A stretch of DNA of 64,000 nt, taken from NCBI GenBank assembly GCA_018292915.2, contig JACVVK020000057.1, positions 1,097,501-1,161,500 on the forward strand, read 5' to 3'. Every line of letters begins with the position of its first letter. Positions within the stretch are counted from its first letter, which is position 1. The translations under genes were made by a program, and so were the position numbers. Origin of the DNA: Batillaria attramentaria (lineage: Eukaryota > Mollusca > Gastropoda > Batillariidae). Under the pieces are notes generated by a model that had not been told where the DNA came from, did no database searches, and was given only the letters and a program-made list of their open reading frames with translations. This document shows, one piece after another, positions 1-10,263 of this stretch.

Positions 1-176
1 ATACCATCATCATCATCACCATGTATAATTTAAAAAAAAAAAAAAAAAAAAGCTTCAGCTTGCGAACCCTCCGTGGATTCTACCCACGGCCTAACAGGAA
101 TACCAAGGAGCTAGTCATGGGTGGGGCTGGAGGAGGAGGGGGGGGGGGGGGAAGTGTGCAAAATCTAAGCGTTTCT

Positions 177-348
177 GGGGAGCTGGGACAGCCGAATGGT
201 AGAGCGTTATTCTCTCAATGCTCGGGTCATGAGTTCGAATCCAGACTGGTGCCCCAAAATTGTAGTGGCCTTTATATCGTTGCCCCGTCTTTGATATCAT
301 CCATACGCGATGAAAAAGGACGTTAACCTCCCAAACACTAACCAACCT
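177..348 (+). mobile_element. tRNA-derived SINE, copy 1
   Basis: The head looks like a tRNA gene: a GGGGAGC start, a box-A-like AATGGTAGAGCG and a box-B-like GAGTTCGAATCC. A short body (GTTGCCCCGTCTTTGATATC) and a tail with GGACGTTAACCTCCCAAACAC follow. The same head, body and tail recur at 54061-54230 and, reversed, at 30274-30452; other copies are partial. No clear target duplication was found here. It is a retroposon, not a functional tRNA gene. Confidence 0.8.
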
Positions 349-626
349 GCCAGTGCTAAAATATGAGCCAAAATGGACCGGCCAGGTGACTGAGATGAGG
401 GTGATGGTATGATGATGCTATGGAGGTCAATGTGGTTTGGGATGCAGGACGCTTCCTGTCATAAATATCCCGGCGTCAGCCAGGCCCGTGAACTACGGCA
501 ACTGCGGTGCCGGCCGCGTAATCATCCACATCATAATATGTGTCATACGAAGGGAAGCACCCCCGAAGTCGTACCCGTGAAGTGAGTGAGTGTCGGCTGT
601 CTGGTAAGAAGAAGAAAAAAAGAAAC

Positions 627-874
627 TCTGTTCTCACAACAGCAGTCGTCGCGATTTATGATGTTCACTGCTTGTATGACGTATTCGCCGCCCAAGTCCA
701 CATACCACCAGGGGTTGTAGTCGTTAAATTTAGTGTGGGTGCAACCTCTATTATTGTAATAGTCACCGTCGTAGTAACCGTCAACGGCTCTCTCTGCCGA
801 TCCTTTCATAGAGTAAGAATCAGTGTACGTTGAGCTTTGCCGTGCGGTCCTATGGTAAGCCACGTTTGCAAAAC
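627..874 (-). CDS. F-type lectin (fucolectin/tachylectin-4-like) domain exon, partial gene
   Basis: The minus strand encodes about 82 residues with hallmarks of the F-type lectin (eel fucolectin, FTP) fold: NVAYHRTARQSS near the start, then AVDG, CTHT, NPWWYVDLG and a closing INRDDCC. These correspond to the family's sugar- and calcium-binding shell and its paired cysteines. A good acceptor (TGCTGCAG) lies just upstream, entering the frame in phase 1. Donors are possible at the GT after GAACAGA (used for the end given) or at GTGAGA 10 bases earlier. The family consists of secreted, fucose-binding immune lectins. The remaining domain exon(s) would lie beyond the window start. A signal-peptide exon with matching phase lies at 22482-22536. 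There is no stop codon within the exon. Confidence 0.75.
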
Positions 875-1135
875 CTGCAGCATTCAACAAATCAGTGAAC
901 TGAACCCACCCTTTTAAACACGGGGAGGAAACTCTTCAGATAAGGTAATTATGAATGACTCAGTACTGTCAGCCCCTCCATACATATAACTGAAGGAATG
1001 AAACAGTGTTTTGGTATGGTAGCGTGTCTGGTACTGCAGTCGCTAACGATTTTCGGCGATAACTTATAATGGAGCCGCATTCGTATTCCAAACAAAGAGG
1101 AACAATTTTTCCTAGATTATAGTGACCTAATTTTC

Positions 1136-1262
1136 CGACCGCCCGGAACTCTTTGCCAATCGAAACCCGCCTTCAGTCCTCACTGCCCCTGTTTAAATCC
1201 CATCTGAACACCTTTCTCTTCCGTCAAGCCTTTGCTAGTTAAACTTCTGTTGAGTCTGTTTG
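1136..1262 (+). mobile_element. CR1/L2-like LINE, 3' terminal fragment
   Basis: These about 125 bases match the 3' end of the LINE at 16004-18986, from the WNSLP-type motif through the terminal FRQAF-type codons, the stop and the start of the 3' UTR. It is a severely 5'-truncated relic, with several substitutions against the longer copy. Confidence 0.75.
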
Positions 1263-2432
1263 TGTGTACCACGTGTCGCTGCCTCTCTCGCTCGCCAGTG
1301 TATGACGGAGACTGAAGTCGTTTAGTCTTTTCCTTTATTCCCCAGTACTCGTAAAAACTGCAAAGTATACAGCCATGACTTAAATCACAGATGTCCATCG
1401 AGATTATAGAGGTATACTTACAGCCCAATAAAAAGAGATTTTGTTATCATTCATGCTTGCAAGTAAATAAAATTGATAAAACTCACTGTAAAACCTTTTC
1501 CTGCTTATCCTTGTTCACGAATTGTTTTGGTTTCTTTCCTTGGTGAATATTTATAATACATATATATGTACAATGTCCCTTGCGGGTTACTGAGTAACAA
1601 GCCTTGATTCTTAACCCAAATAAACACGAACATTTGTGTCTTGTCTACATGCTTGAACGCAAGAAAGCATTACAAGTTATCACTTGCCTGTCCCAATTCT
1701 CATAATACTGATGAAGAAAATGCAAACCAGTTTCTTATCTCTCAAAATACGAAAGAAGACTAAATTCTCTCTAGTCTCGCTATCTCTACGAAACCGTCGT
1801 CTGCTCTCTTCCATTTTCGTCTGCGCCATCTTGTCAACATGCGGATGGCTTGAACTTCTAACACGGTTCAACTTCAACTATATAATTCGACAAGAAATAT
1901 GCTGCAACAATAAAACTTGATATATATCACACGTTACCTCGTGGCCTTGTGTGCATGAGAAGCAACGCATAGTCGGTGAACAAGGGGGTGGGGAGGAGAC
2001 CTCGGACCTGCCGTGCGACCCTCAGCTTGAGTATCGTTCTTCTGAACTGTTTGAGCTTCGCGCACCGGAAGTTAGGCGCGGACGAATACTAAAACTACAA
2101 AAGTGTCAAAGCTACCTTGATCACCTTATGTACATGCACAAAATTACCCTTGAAACATGGGATCATCATCAATTAAAATGATCATATAAAATAATTAGTA
2201 ATAGCCGAACGAGGGGATAACGGACTACATTATCGCGCGGAGGGGTCACGCTTCCTACGACCTCAGGTAAAAAAGCGTGAGTACAGGTGCCCGGCGTGAA
2301 TCACGCTTGCGGCAGCAACACCACGAGTCGTTGCACCTGACAAAGTGTATGTAAGAGGGTGTGTGTGTGTGCTTGAAAGGCAGCGCTCTATACAACGTAT
2401 GTATTATTATCATTATATAGTTTCCACGATAA
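1263..2432. other. No recognisable gene or element
   Basis: AT-rich sequence with short unrelated ORFs only. I see no repeat shared with the rest of the window, no splice-bounded exon and no RNA gene. Confidence 0.4.
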
Positions 2433-2562
2433 GGTGCCCCCGGTTACGTAAAATACACTACAAGTTTGTTGATTCCGACCGAAATACTGCGAGTTTTAAC
2501 GAGCAGTTTTTCGGTCGATGTCATGAAATGAGTGTCGTGTATTTTACGTAATCGGGGGCACC
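2433..2562. mobile_element. Small foldback MITE
   Basis: The ends are inverted copies (GGTGCCCCCGGTTACGTAAA against its reverse complement with one change). The pairing resumes inward around GACCGAAA, so most of the 130 bp can fold into one hairpin. No open frame. A half copy with the same inner and terminal motifs lies at 59578-59640. No convincing target duplication. Confidence 0.75.
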
Positions 2563-2587
2563 GAACTGGAAAAATTATTTATACCAC

Positions 2588-2850
2588 GTGCGTACCTGTA
2601 TTTCTGTGATTTGAAAGCCGACATCGGCAATCCATCGGCTCACGCGGCATCTCTGACTCAGGTGCTTCATTTCGTATTGTCCATTTCACATTCGCTAGAC
2701 TAAAAGCCGGTGCATTGGCGACCACGACACACATAGCTGTGATGTCAAACGCGTCATAGGTCTGTGCGATCCCTTCGAGCGGCGGTGAAGCAGGTCGCTC
2801 GGGATGAAATCGAACGTTGTTATCGGTATTCCTGTAATTCAGCGTTATCC
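2588..2850 (-). CDS. Possible immunoglobulin-like exon (weak)
   Basis: A minus-strand open frame contains FDITAMCVVVANAPAF, a following VKW and a later DCRCRLSN, which resembles the cysteine-tryptophan-cysteine order of an Ig domain. It ends at AATACAG followed by GTACGC, a plausible donor leaving phase 1, the phase used by the lectin exon at 627-874. Against it, the tryptophan-to-cysteine spacing is shorter than usual for Ig domains, and the acceptor candidates I see give phase 2, not phase 1. It could be chance or a degenerate exon. Confidence 0.2.
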
Positions 2851-3040
2851 TGCTGTCAAGCAGGTAATTCCGAGGTTCCTCCATCGTGCGTACTAGTATA
2901 TATCAATTCAACAATGCGAGAACGGCTCGTAAGACACCACGACAGTACTACCGAAGCCGCATATACTGCAACGTGCCTGGGCGTGCATTCCTCTCCGTTG
3001 CTGCCCGGCTGATGCCTTATGTAGGTACACTCCGGCTAAT

Positions 3041-3371
3041 GCATGTGCATTCATGTACACGTACATTCAGAGCCATTTCGTTGGTCAGTTGGCATTATAT
3101 GCACGCATGGGTACTGATGTAGGGACACTCACGCATGTGCATTCATGTACACGTACATGAAGGTCCATTTGTTCTGATACAATTATGTGCAGGCATGGGT
3201 ACTGGTACACTACACGTACGGGCACTCGCACCCACGCATGTGCATTCATGTACACATACATGCAGGGCCATTTGTTAGGTTGGAATCATAATTATACACG
3301 CAGAGGTACCGGTATACCCTATGTAGGTGCACTCACAGCTACGCATGTGCATTCATGTATACATACATACA
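3041..3371. repeat. Minisatellite with about 92-107 bp units
   Basis: The motif GCATGTGCATTCATGTA begins at 3041, 3133, 3236 and 3343. Intervening segments share TGGGTACTG/TGTAGG motifs and GGGCCATTTGTT-like text. The array ends against a run of about 24 C (3372-3395). Confidence 0.8.
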
Positions 3372-3723
3372 GCCCCCCCCCCCCCCCCCCCCCCCACCGA
3401 CTTGAACTGGGCTCGGCATATGGGCCCCACGTAGTGTAAACTGGAAGGCGCCCACTGTATTTGCACCGGGGCCCTTCATAGGACCATCATGGTATCCCAC
3501 TTGGCAACTGGAGGTAAACACATGGGTACCTGCTGGGCTAACCCTTGTGTGATGGAACAATTCGTGGTATACAGGTGGTATACAGCTGGGCAGCCCATGA
3601 TATCGAGGGCAACTGGCGGTGCACTGCTGGGAATTAATAATAATAATAATAAAGGGTATTTGTGGCGCCCCATCTCGCAAGAGCTCAGGGCGCGTACATA
3701 AACATGACATAAAAACAGCGTAT

Positions 3724-3726
<3 letters not shown>

Positions 3727-3761
<35 letters not shown>
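3727..3761. repeat. (CA)n microsatellite
   Basis: Perfect CA dinucleotide run. Comparable CA/GT runs occur near 5174, 8019, 14867, 18852, 21681, 24706, 31413, 43561, 47089, 56699, 57132, 59310, 60172, 62765 and 63529. Many sit inside repeated elements rather than between them. Confidence 0.95.
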
Positions 3762-3762
<1 letters not shown>

Positions 3763-3899
3763 ATTTTTTGCAGGTGGCATGCAGAGATGGAGGGGGGGGG
3801 GGTGGTTCTACTGCATGGAGGCGGTGAACTCCAAGGCAAACCAGGATCGAGCCAATATGAGTGCGTGTGTACTGGTGGCATGCTGCTGGTCTACACGCG

Positions 3900-4058
3900 G
3901 TACACTGCCCACCATGCAGGACTCCAAACTATACGTTCAAACTGTACTAGTCAAGTTTTCAATGGGAATTCTGCACATTCCCATTAAAATCTTGACTCCC
4001 ACAGTTTGAAATTATAGTTTGGAGTCCTACATGGTCGGCAAGGTGGCCTGCAGTGTAC
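3900..4058. mobile_element. Foldback (near-palindromic) element
   Basis: AGGACTCCAAACTATA at 3918 is mirrored by TATAGTTTGGAGTCCT ending at 4028. Pairing continues through most of the interior around a loop near 3976 (ATGGGAAT / ATTCCCAT). A weaker outer pairing (GTACACTGC / GCAGTGTAC) extends it. No coding capacity. It is a MITE-like relic or mutational palindrome. Confidence 0.75.
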
Positions 4059-4191
4059 CACAATTTAGTTTTTTCGGAGTCCTACGTAGGATTCCTTCAC
4101 AACATCCGAACACAATGTACACAATCATTTACAACACATGTCATAAAATTCAACACTTCATTTATTATCTAACAAGAAGCAAGAAAAACTA

Positions 4192-5171
4192 GAGAGGCAG
4201 AAGCCTCCATGGCTTCCTTGTGACACAGGTCAAGGTCATTCACAAAAGTATGTTTGTAGAGCTCTTATCACTATCCAGTATCATGCTAAGTGATGTGTCC
4301 GGCGCTCTGAGTTCCTGGCAATATTACAATTTTCCCCGAAACAGTTTGTACAGCCTTGACCTTTGGTCAAAGTCATTCAAAAGAGATCTTATCAATGTCT
4401 ATCATCATGCCAAGTTTGATGCCTCTAGCATTTGTAGTTCCTCCGAAAACAGTAATGTTAAAATTCACAACAGACAGCTTTAATGACCTTGACCTTCAGT
4501 CAAGGTCATTCAGAAAGGTAGGTCTCATTGCTGTCTATCATCATGCCTCGTTTGGTGCCTCTACTGTTTGTTGTTTTGGAGAAAATGCCAAGGTTAAAGT
4601 TTCCCAAAAAACGCTTGCATGACCTTGACCTTGACTAAAAGTCACTGAACACAGGTATGTCTGTAAAGGTGCTGCCAATGTCAATCATCGCACATAGTTT
4701 GATGCTTCTGATTCTTCTAGATACTGAGAAAAGCAAATGTAAAATTTCCGAACAGACTGTTTCAATGACCTTGACCTTCAGTATGTGTGCATAGGTCTTA
4801 TCACTGTCTATCAGCATGCCAGGTTTGGCACCTCTGCTGTTCATTGTTTCTGAGAAAATGCCAATGTTAAGGTTTCACAAAACTATCTTGTACGGCCTTG
4901 ACCTTGACAGAAGGTCACTGACTACATGTATATCTGTAAAGTTCTTATCAATGTCTATCATCATGCAAAGTTTCAAACCTCTGGCATTTGTAGATTACGA
5001 GAAAATGCCAATGTAAAATTTTCAAACAGAGAGCTTTAGTGACCTTGACCTTGGGTCAAGGTCATTCAAAATGATATGTTTTGAAAGGTCTTGTGCTAGT
5101 CTATCAGCATGCCAAGTTTGGTGCCTCTACTGTTTGTAGATTCTGAGAAAATGACAACGTTAAAGTTTTCT

Positions 5172-5212
<41 letters not shown>

Positions 5213-5274
5213 GACAGACAGACGACGGAGGGTTAATACATAGACTCCCATTGTTACACAAGGGAGCCAAAAAA
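4192..5274 (+). mobile_element. Terminal-repeat element with seven tandem cores and a CA microsatellite
   Basis: The ends are inverted relatives (GGCTTCCTTGTGACA near 4211, TGTTACACAAGGGAGCC near 5252). Between them lie about seven core units of about 125-150 bp. Each starts near a GACCTTGACC/TCAAGGTCA block and continues with ATCATGCCAAGTTTG- and GAGAAAATGCCAA-like text. A (CA)n run with GACA repeats precedes the right end. A short copy with the same two ends and few cores is at 56465-56782. The plan resembles the tandem-core pearl-like or Helentron-derived elements of molluscs, but I cannot assign it. Confidence 0.7.
4230..5064. promoter_or_regulatory. Cluster of nuclear-receptor extended half-sites
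   Basis: TCAAGGTCA occurs at 4230, 4500 and 5056, and its complement TGACCTTGA at 4484, 4620, 4626, 4766, 4899 and 5040. This is the consensus monomer site of the ERR and NR5A (FTZ-F1/SF-1) nuclear receptors. The sites come with the core repeat. No evidence in the sequence shows they are used. Confidence 0.5.
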
Positions 5275-5989
5275 CCCTCAGATACAATGACATCACTGGA
5301 ACAACATGGAGGAATGTCCAGAAATTTGTTTTCGTTGGGATCTGCAGTGACCACGAGAGACTCCAGGCGCAGGTCGTTTCACTAACACTTTCTTGCGGGT
5401 GCCATCCCTGTGCGTAGCAGAGCACCATCAATTAATCGGCGAGTATCCTGCCCAAATCGCTTTCGGTGATATCTGAGAAAGAATCCCAAATATTAGAAAT
5501 AAGATCTGAAAAAGAATCCCAAATATTAGAAATAAGATCGCCACTTAAACGTCATCAGGTTGTTGTTGTTGTTTGCGTAGTGGACTAATTAGGCTTATAT
5601 ATACGTCAAACGTATTTTCATGATAAAATGAAAAGCACGACTGGTCAGTCCCCACCAACAAGAACAAAGACAACAGCCGTTTTCGGCTACTCTCCATGCA
5701 ATTTTGCACACAATGTTCTGTCAGTTTTAATTCCGCTTGTAAGAGCATCGGCTTACCGAATACGTGTATTTAGCTTCGGAGATCTAAATCATCGTTTTCC
5801 ACGCTGCCCATTATTGTTGTACAATTTTAGCAGACACTTCCTTTCTCAAGACCTTCCTCGTCATGTCCGCAACTGAATCGCCGCCCGTGGCACACAGAAA
5901 GTTTGTCTGAAAACGGTGTACAGTGAATTAAAATAAATGACAGCATACAAGATGACAAGGACAGCAAACGTCATAATGCATAATCATCT
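5275..5989. other. No recognisable gene
   Basis: Contains a 30-bp tandem duplication near 5475-5538 (AAAGAATCCCAAATATTAGA repeated) and short ORFs without recognisable motifs. No exon or element was identified. Confidence 0.4.
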
Positions 5990-8018
5990 CGACACGCCAC
6001 TTCCGTCACCAAGCTGGTGAGAGACCGACCAACTGCCCCGTGGCTGTCTGATGACGTCAGGCAGGCCCGCCGTGGACGGAGACGCGCCGAACGACGCTGA
6101 AGGAAGACTGGGCTGACTGTTCATAGTCAGATGTATATCAAGGAGAGAGCCACAGTTAAGTTGGACATTCAGTCAGCCAGGAGACAGTTCTACACGGACA
6201 AGATTGACTCTGGGGCATCATCAAAACAGTTGTTCTCTGTGGTCAGTGAGCTCCAGGGTAAGCCCCGCACCACTCCTCTTCCGACCGACGTGCCTCGCGA
6301 GGATCTGCCTCAACGGTTCTGTACCTTCTTCTCGGACAAGATCAAGCGTATCCGCTCTGAACTAGACTCGTGTTCATGTGACCCCCTTACATGTAATGTG
6401 TATAACGGCCCTTCACTGTCATGTTTTTAGCCAGTGACTGAGCAGGAGGTCCGTGAACTGATTGCGATGTCTCCGACAAAGAGCTGTGCACTTGATCCGG
6501 TTCCTACTCCTCTTTCAAACAGTGTATTGATGAACTTGTTCCAATGATCACTTGCATTGTAAACGGTTCTCTTATCACAGGTACTGTTCCCAGTCAGTTT
6601 AAGCACGCTGTTGTGACGCCGCTTCTGAAGAGGCCGGGACTCGATCCGAACGACCTGAAACACTTTAGGCCTGTCTCTAATCTTCCATTTATTTCTAAGA
6701 TCCTAGAGAATGTTGTTCTGAAGCAGTTGCAGCGTCATCTTTCTGAAAATGATTTACTTGAAGTCCACCAGTCAGCATACCGGAGGGATCATAACACGGA
6801 GACTGCTGTGCTGAGTGTCCTGGATGGTCTGCTGGTGAACTCAGACGAGAGGCTAGTCTCCCTTGTTGCTCTCCTGGATCTCAGCGCAGCATTCGACACG
6901 CTTGATCACTCTGTGATGCTGAAGAGGCTGGAAGTTACTTTTGGTATTCGCGGTACCGCTCTTGCATGGTTTTGTTCCTACGTCAGTGAACGTTCCCAGG
7001 CTGTTACCGTTGATGGCAGGTTGTCCGCCCCTAGTCCGCTGTTATACGGGGTCCCTCGGGGCTTCGTGTTAGGACCTGTTTTGTTTACTTTGTATTCACA
7101 GCCTCTGTCTGACGTGATCATCGCCCATGCGTGTGATTTCCATAAATATGCGGATGATACGGAACTGTCAAAAAGTTGTACACCTGGCAATTTCAGCTAC
7201 GCTCAGCTGAGCATTCAGTCTTGCATAGAGGATGTTTTACGATGGATGACTAGCAACGAACTGAAACTTAACATTGAGAAAAACGAAGTCATGCCTGTAG
7301 GCTCTCAATCTCGTCTCAGTCTGATTGACAGCGAGTTTGTAAACATTGGTGGCTCGTGCATTTCTTTCCAAAACTGTGTGAGGTATCTAGGTGTAAGGAT
7401 AGATCGCACGCTTTCCATGCATGATCAGATCAGCAGCGTCTGTCGCGCGGCTTTTCTCGAGTTTCGCAGGATCTCGGCCCTTAGACCGTACCTCTCAGAA
7501 AATTCAGCTTCTAAGCTTGTGAATGCAATGGTCACCTCTAGGCTGGATTACTGCAACTCTGTGTTCGCAGGTCTACCGGCAGACGAAATCTCACGCTTGC
7601 AAATGATACAGAACAACGCGGCGCGTCTCGTCCTTAGGAAACGCAAGAGAGACCACGTCACGCCTCTGTTAAAACAACTCCACTGGCTTCCCGTGAAATT
7701 CCGCTGCCACTTTAAGATTGCAACCTTTGCCGTATCTGTCTGCCTTGCTGTGCGCTTACCACCCATCTCGCACACTTCGTTCCGCCGAAGAAAAGCGCAA
7801 CATGAAAACCGCAGGGGAACGCTGCTTTAGTTTCCTCGCCCCAAATGTTTGGAACTCGCTGCCAGTCGAACTTCGTGACCTTCCCACACTGTCCCAGTTC
7901 AAATCGAGCCTGAAAACCCATCTCTTCCGTCAAGCCTTTCACACATGAGTAGTCTGCCATTGTTTCTGTGCCTTTGACTGCAATTTTTTTCATCTGCATC
8001 AGGCCGGGTAGTGCATGT

Positions 8019-8070
<52 letters not shown>

Positions 8071-8145
8071 GTGTAGCGCTATGAGTTGCTTTCCTGCGAG
8101 ATTAAGCGCTAAACAAGTACTATTCATTATTATTATTATTATCAA
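5990..8145 (+). pseudogene. CR1/L2-like LINE, 5'-truncated and broken (reverse transcriptase)
   Basis: This is a second copy of the LINE at 16004-18986, starting after the endonuclease. Codon blocks match through the linker, reverse transcriptase and C-terminal region. RT motifs are visible: LLDLSAAFDTLDHS, VPRGFVLGPVLF (glutamine of the usual PQGS changed to arginine) and YADDTEL. Breaks: an in-frame TAG near 6428, a frameshift near 6505, and another near 7735 just after HFKIATFA. The long intact stretch is 6544-7830. The 3' UTR holds a (TG)n run (8019-8073) and ends in ATT repeats, as in the other copy, so the microsatellite travels with the LINE. Not functional. Confidence 0.85.
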
Positions 8146-9006
8146 TGGGTCTCTAGAATAGTACTTTGACTTAATTCTGCATGTCTGTACATGTCTTTAC
8201 GGTACGTGTCTCGCCTTCATGTACACAAGCATATACAGAGACAGCTCTCAGTTTGGGACAACCATGAAAAATTATCCTGTATAATTATCTGAGCAACTTT
8301 TGCCACAGCAAACACAAACATGCATCAAAGTAATTACCATGCTCTCTGCTTTGTGTTCGTCTTTTAGAAGTCTGTCGAGGTTTTTGATGTCTTCAACCGA
8401 TTGCACGAGAAATTTCCGTCCGGCATTGTTGGCTGGACGCTGGTGGTGGCAGCTTGACGTTGAAGATGTCGCACAATGCCGGCGACATCTCTTGATCCAA
8501 TGTCCTCTCTCTCTCTCTCTCTCTCTGTGACGTCTTCTACGGAGATGAGTGAAAGTTGAAATAGCTAGGTCAAAGATGAATCAAACAAATCATTTAGAAG
8601 GCTGGAAATCGCTAAAATAAAATTTAAAAATCTCATACTGACTTTGACAGTAGGCAGTCACAGTACAGCGTTACTGGTTTGATTGTGATGTACCAGAAAA
8701 ATGGAAAGTATGTATAGATCTAAACATAAACTTGCGTAAGCTGTAGTGGATGCCTATAAGCTGTCGTAATGTTCGTTAGGTCAAGACAAGGAGAAACGAA
8801 GCTGTTGAAAAATGAGTGTTGGGGTGAAAGTTTGGTAGATAATCTTCGGAAATAACATCACTGGGATCATTTGTTAACGAATGCAAAGAATGAAAAGGTG
8901 GATGGAAGTTAGAGCAAGCAGATATTTTTGGAAAAATATATCACCTTCTTCGGAGTGGCAGATGTTGCTCCAAAATGGTTCCTTTGACTTTGCTTGGATG
9001 AGGAAG
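8146..9006. other. No recognisable gene; short CT repeat
   Basis: A (CT)n run lies near 8503-8526. The rest shows no coding, structural or repeat signal that I can support. Confidence 0.4.
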
Positions 9007-9075
9007 CACGGCTTACGTCACATTTCTGATGACGTCTTGCTAAAGAACTTTGTATTTCGAATGAGGCGTCATGTT
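9007..9075. repeat. Short dispersed repeat
   Basis: The segment around CACATTTCTGATGACGTC and AAGAACTTTGTATTTCGAA recurs inverted near 33432-33495 with the same GAGGCGTC edge. Too short to classify. Confidence 0.5.
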
Positions 9076-9154
9076 GACACAAGTGTGCCACATAGTCGAA
9101 AAGGTGAGGTCGGTTACCGTGCACTCCCCAGGCGACTCTATTAGACCAGTTTAA

Positions 9155-9285
9155 CAAGGAGGAACGGCCCCGTCCTACAAAGTTGTTTCTCCAAATTTCA
9201 TTTTATTTTGTATGTTTTGTTGTTATTGTTGCCGGTTCTCCCCTCTCCAAGTTCTACCAATGACACTAGATCCTCTACGACCTCG
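9155..9285. mobile_element. Right half of a foldback MITE
   Basis: Contains the series GGAACGGCCCCGTCC, AGTTGTTTCTCC, GTTGTTATTGTTGCCGGTT and ACACTAGATCCTCTA. This matches the right half of the palindromic element at 62937-63192 in order and orientation. The left arm is absent. Confidence 0.6.
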
Positions 9286-9370
9286 ACCGATTAGTCACGT
9301 GACTGGGGGTGGGGCCGGGTGGGGGGAGAGAGAGAGAGAGAGACAGACAGAGACAGAGAGAGAGAGAGAG

Positions 9371-9483
9371 TGGGTGGGTGGGTGTTTAGGAGTTTAACGT
9401 CCTTTTCCACCACGTAAGGGTGCTTTCTAAGACGGGGCAACGAGAGAAAGGCCAGCTCTACCATTCGGCCACCTTGGCTCCCC
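9371..9483 (-). mobile_element. tRNA-derived SINE, internally deleted copy
   Basis: The tail (GGGTGGGTGGGTGTTTAGG, AACGTCCTTTTCCACCAC) and the tRNA-like head (TCTACCATTCGGCCACC) are joined directly. The box-B part present in the 30274-30452 copy is missing. Both copies are followed by the same (GA)n and GTCAGTTCCGTGAACTAAAC flank, so the SINE and its flank probably share one origin. Confidence 0.7.
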
Positions 9484-10263
9484 AGAGAGAGAGAGAGAGA
9501 GAGAGGTCAGTTCCGTGAACTAAACATTTGACGTCATACTCCATGGAATCTGTGAGAAAAGCATACCTAACCTCACAAAAATTGGAAGAGTTTCGTTTTG
9601 TTCATAGGATGTTTCGGCAGGGTCTGTAGTGTATTGTGACATATTTTCTTTTTGTATAGTGCTGTAGAGAAAAAAGTTATGAATGATAATATGACGTCAC
9701 TAGTAACGAATGCTTTTTCTCGTCTTCATGTGTCCGTGGTAATCAATAATTTTGGTATTTTCTCGGAAACTACAGCTACTAATAGAAATAACTAACAATG
9801 CAACATGGCACTTGCATACAAGTATTTAAATATCACTTCGAATAGCCTCCCATAAAGGTCAAGGTCAAAGGGTCATGATAATCTTCCCGCCAATTTCTCG
9901 GTAAATACGAAAACTACGTTGCCCAAACGTGGCACATGTATTACTGCCATTAAGTGGAGAGACAGAAAGAGAGAGAGAGAGGTTGGATATATCATTTCCT
10001 TCCCAAAAAGTCTCAGGTTTAAATCTTGAACAAAAATATCTGAAATCTAACTGTATCCTGATAGTCACCTCTAGAATACTGTTGAAGGAGTGGGTGGGTG
10101 GGTGTTTGGGGTTATTCACATGTCACTCATTATGTAGTCACGTCTTTCCTCAAGATGATATTGCCTTTGTATAAAACTATTCCGGCCGGACTTCGTCAGT
10201 ACTCATACGTTATTCAGGCACTCTGACAACCGAGAAAAGCCGTTAAAAACACTGTGAATGACG
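9484..10263. repeat. Repeat relics without coding content
   Basis: Carries the S-repeat word GTGAACTAAACATTTGACGT near 9513. A block near 9540-9590 (CTCCATGGAATCTGTGA) recurs inverted near 13915. A TCAAGGTCA site lies at 9859. A GGGTGGGTGGGTGTTT SINE tail lies near 10092. No gene. Confidence 0.5.

Noticed and set aside
181..260. A functional tRNA gene at the SINE head
   Set aside because: Boxes A and B are present, but the acceptor arms pair poorly and the sequence continues into the same body and tail in other copies, so it is a SINE.
3339..3881. 180-codon minus-strand ORF
   Set aside because: It runs through poly-C and CA repeats and has no domain features; the length comes from low-complexity sequence.
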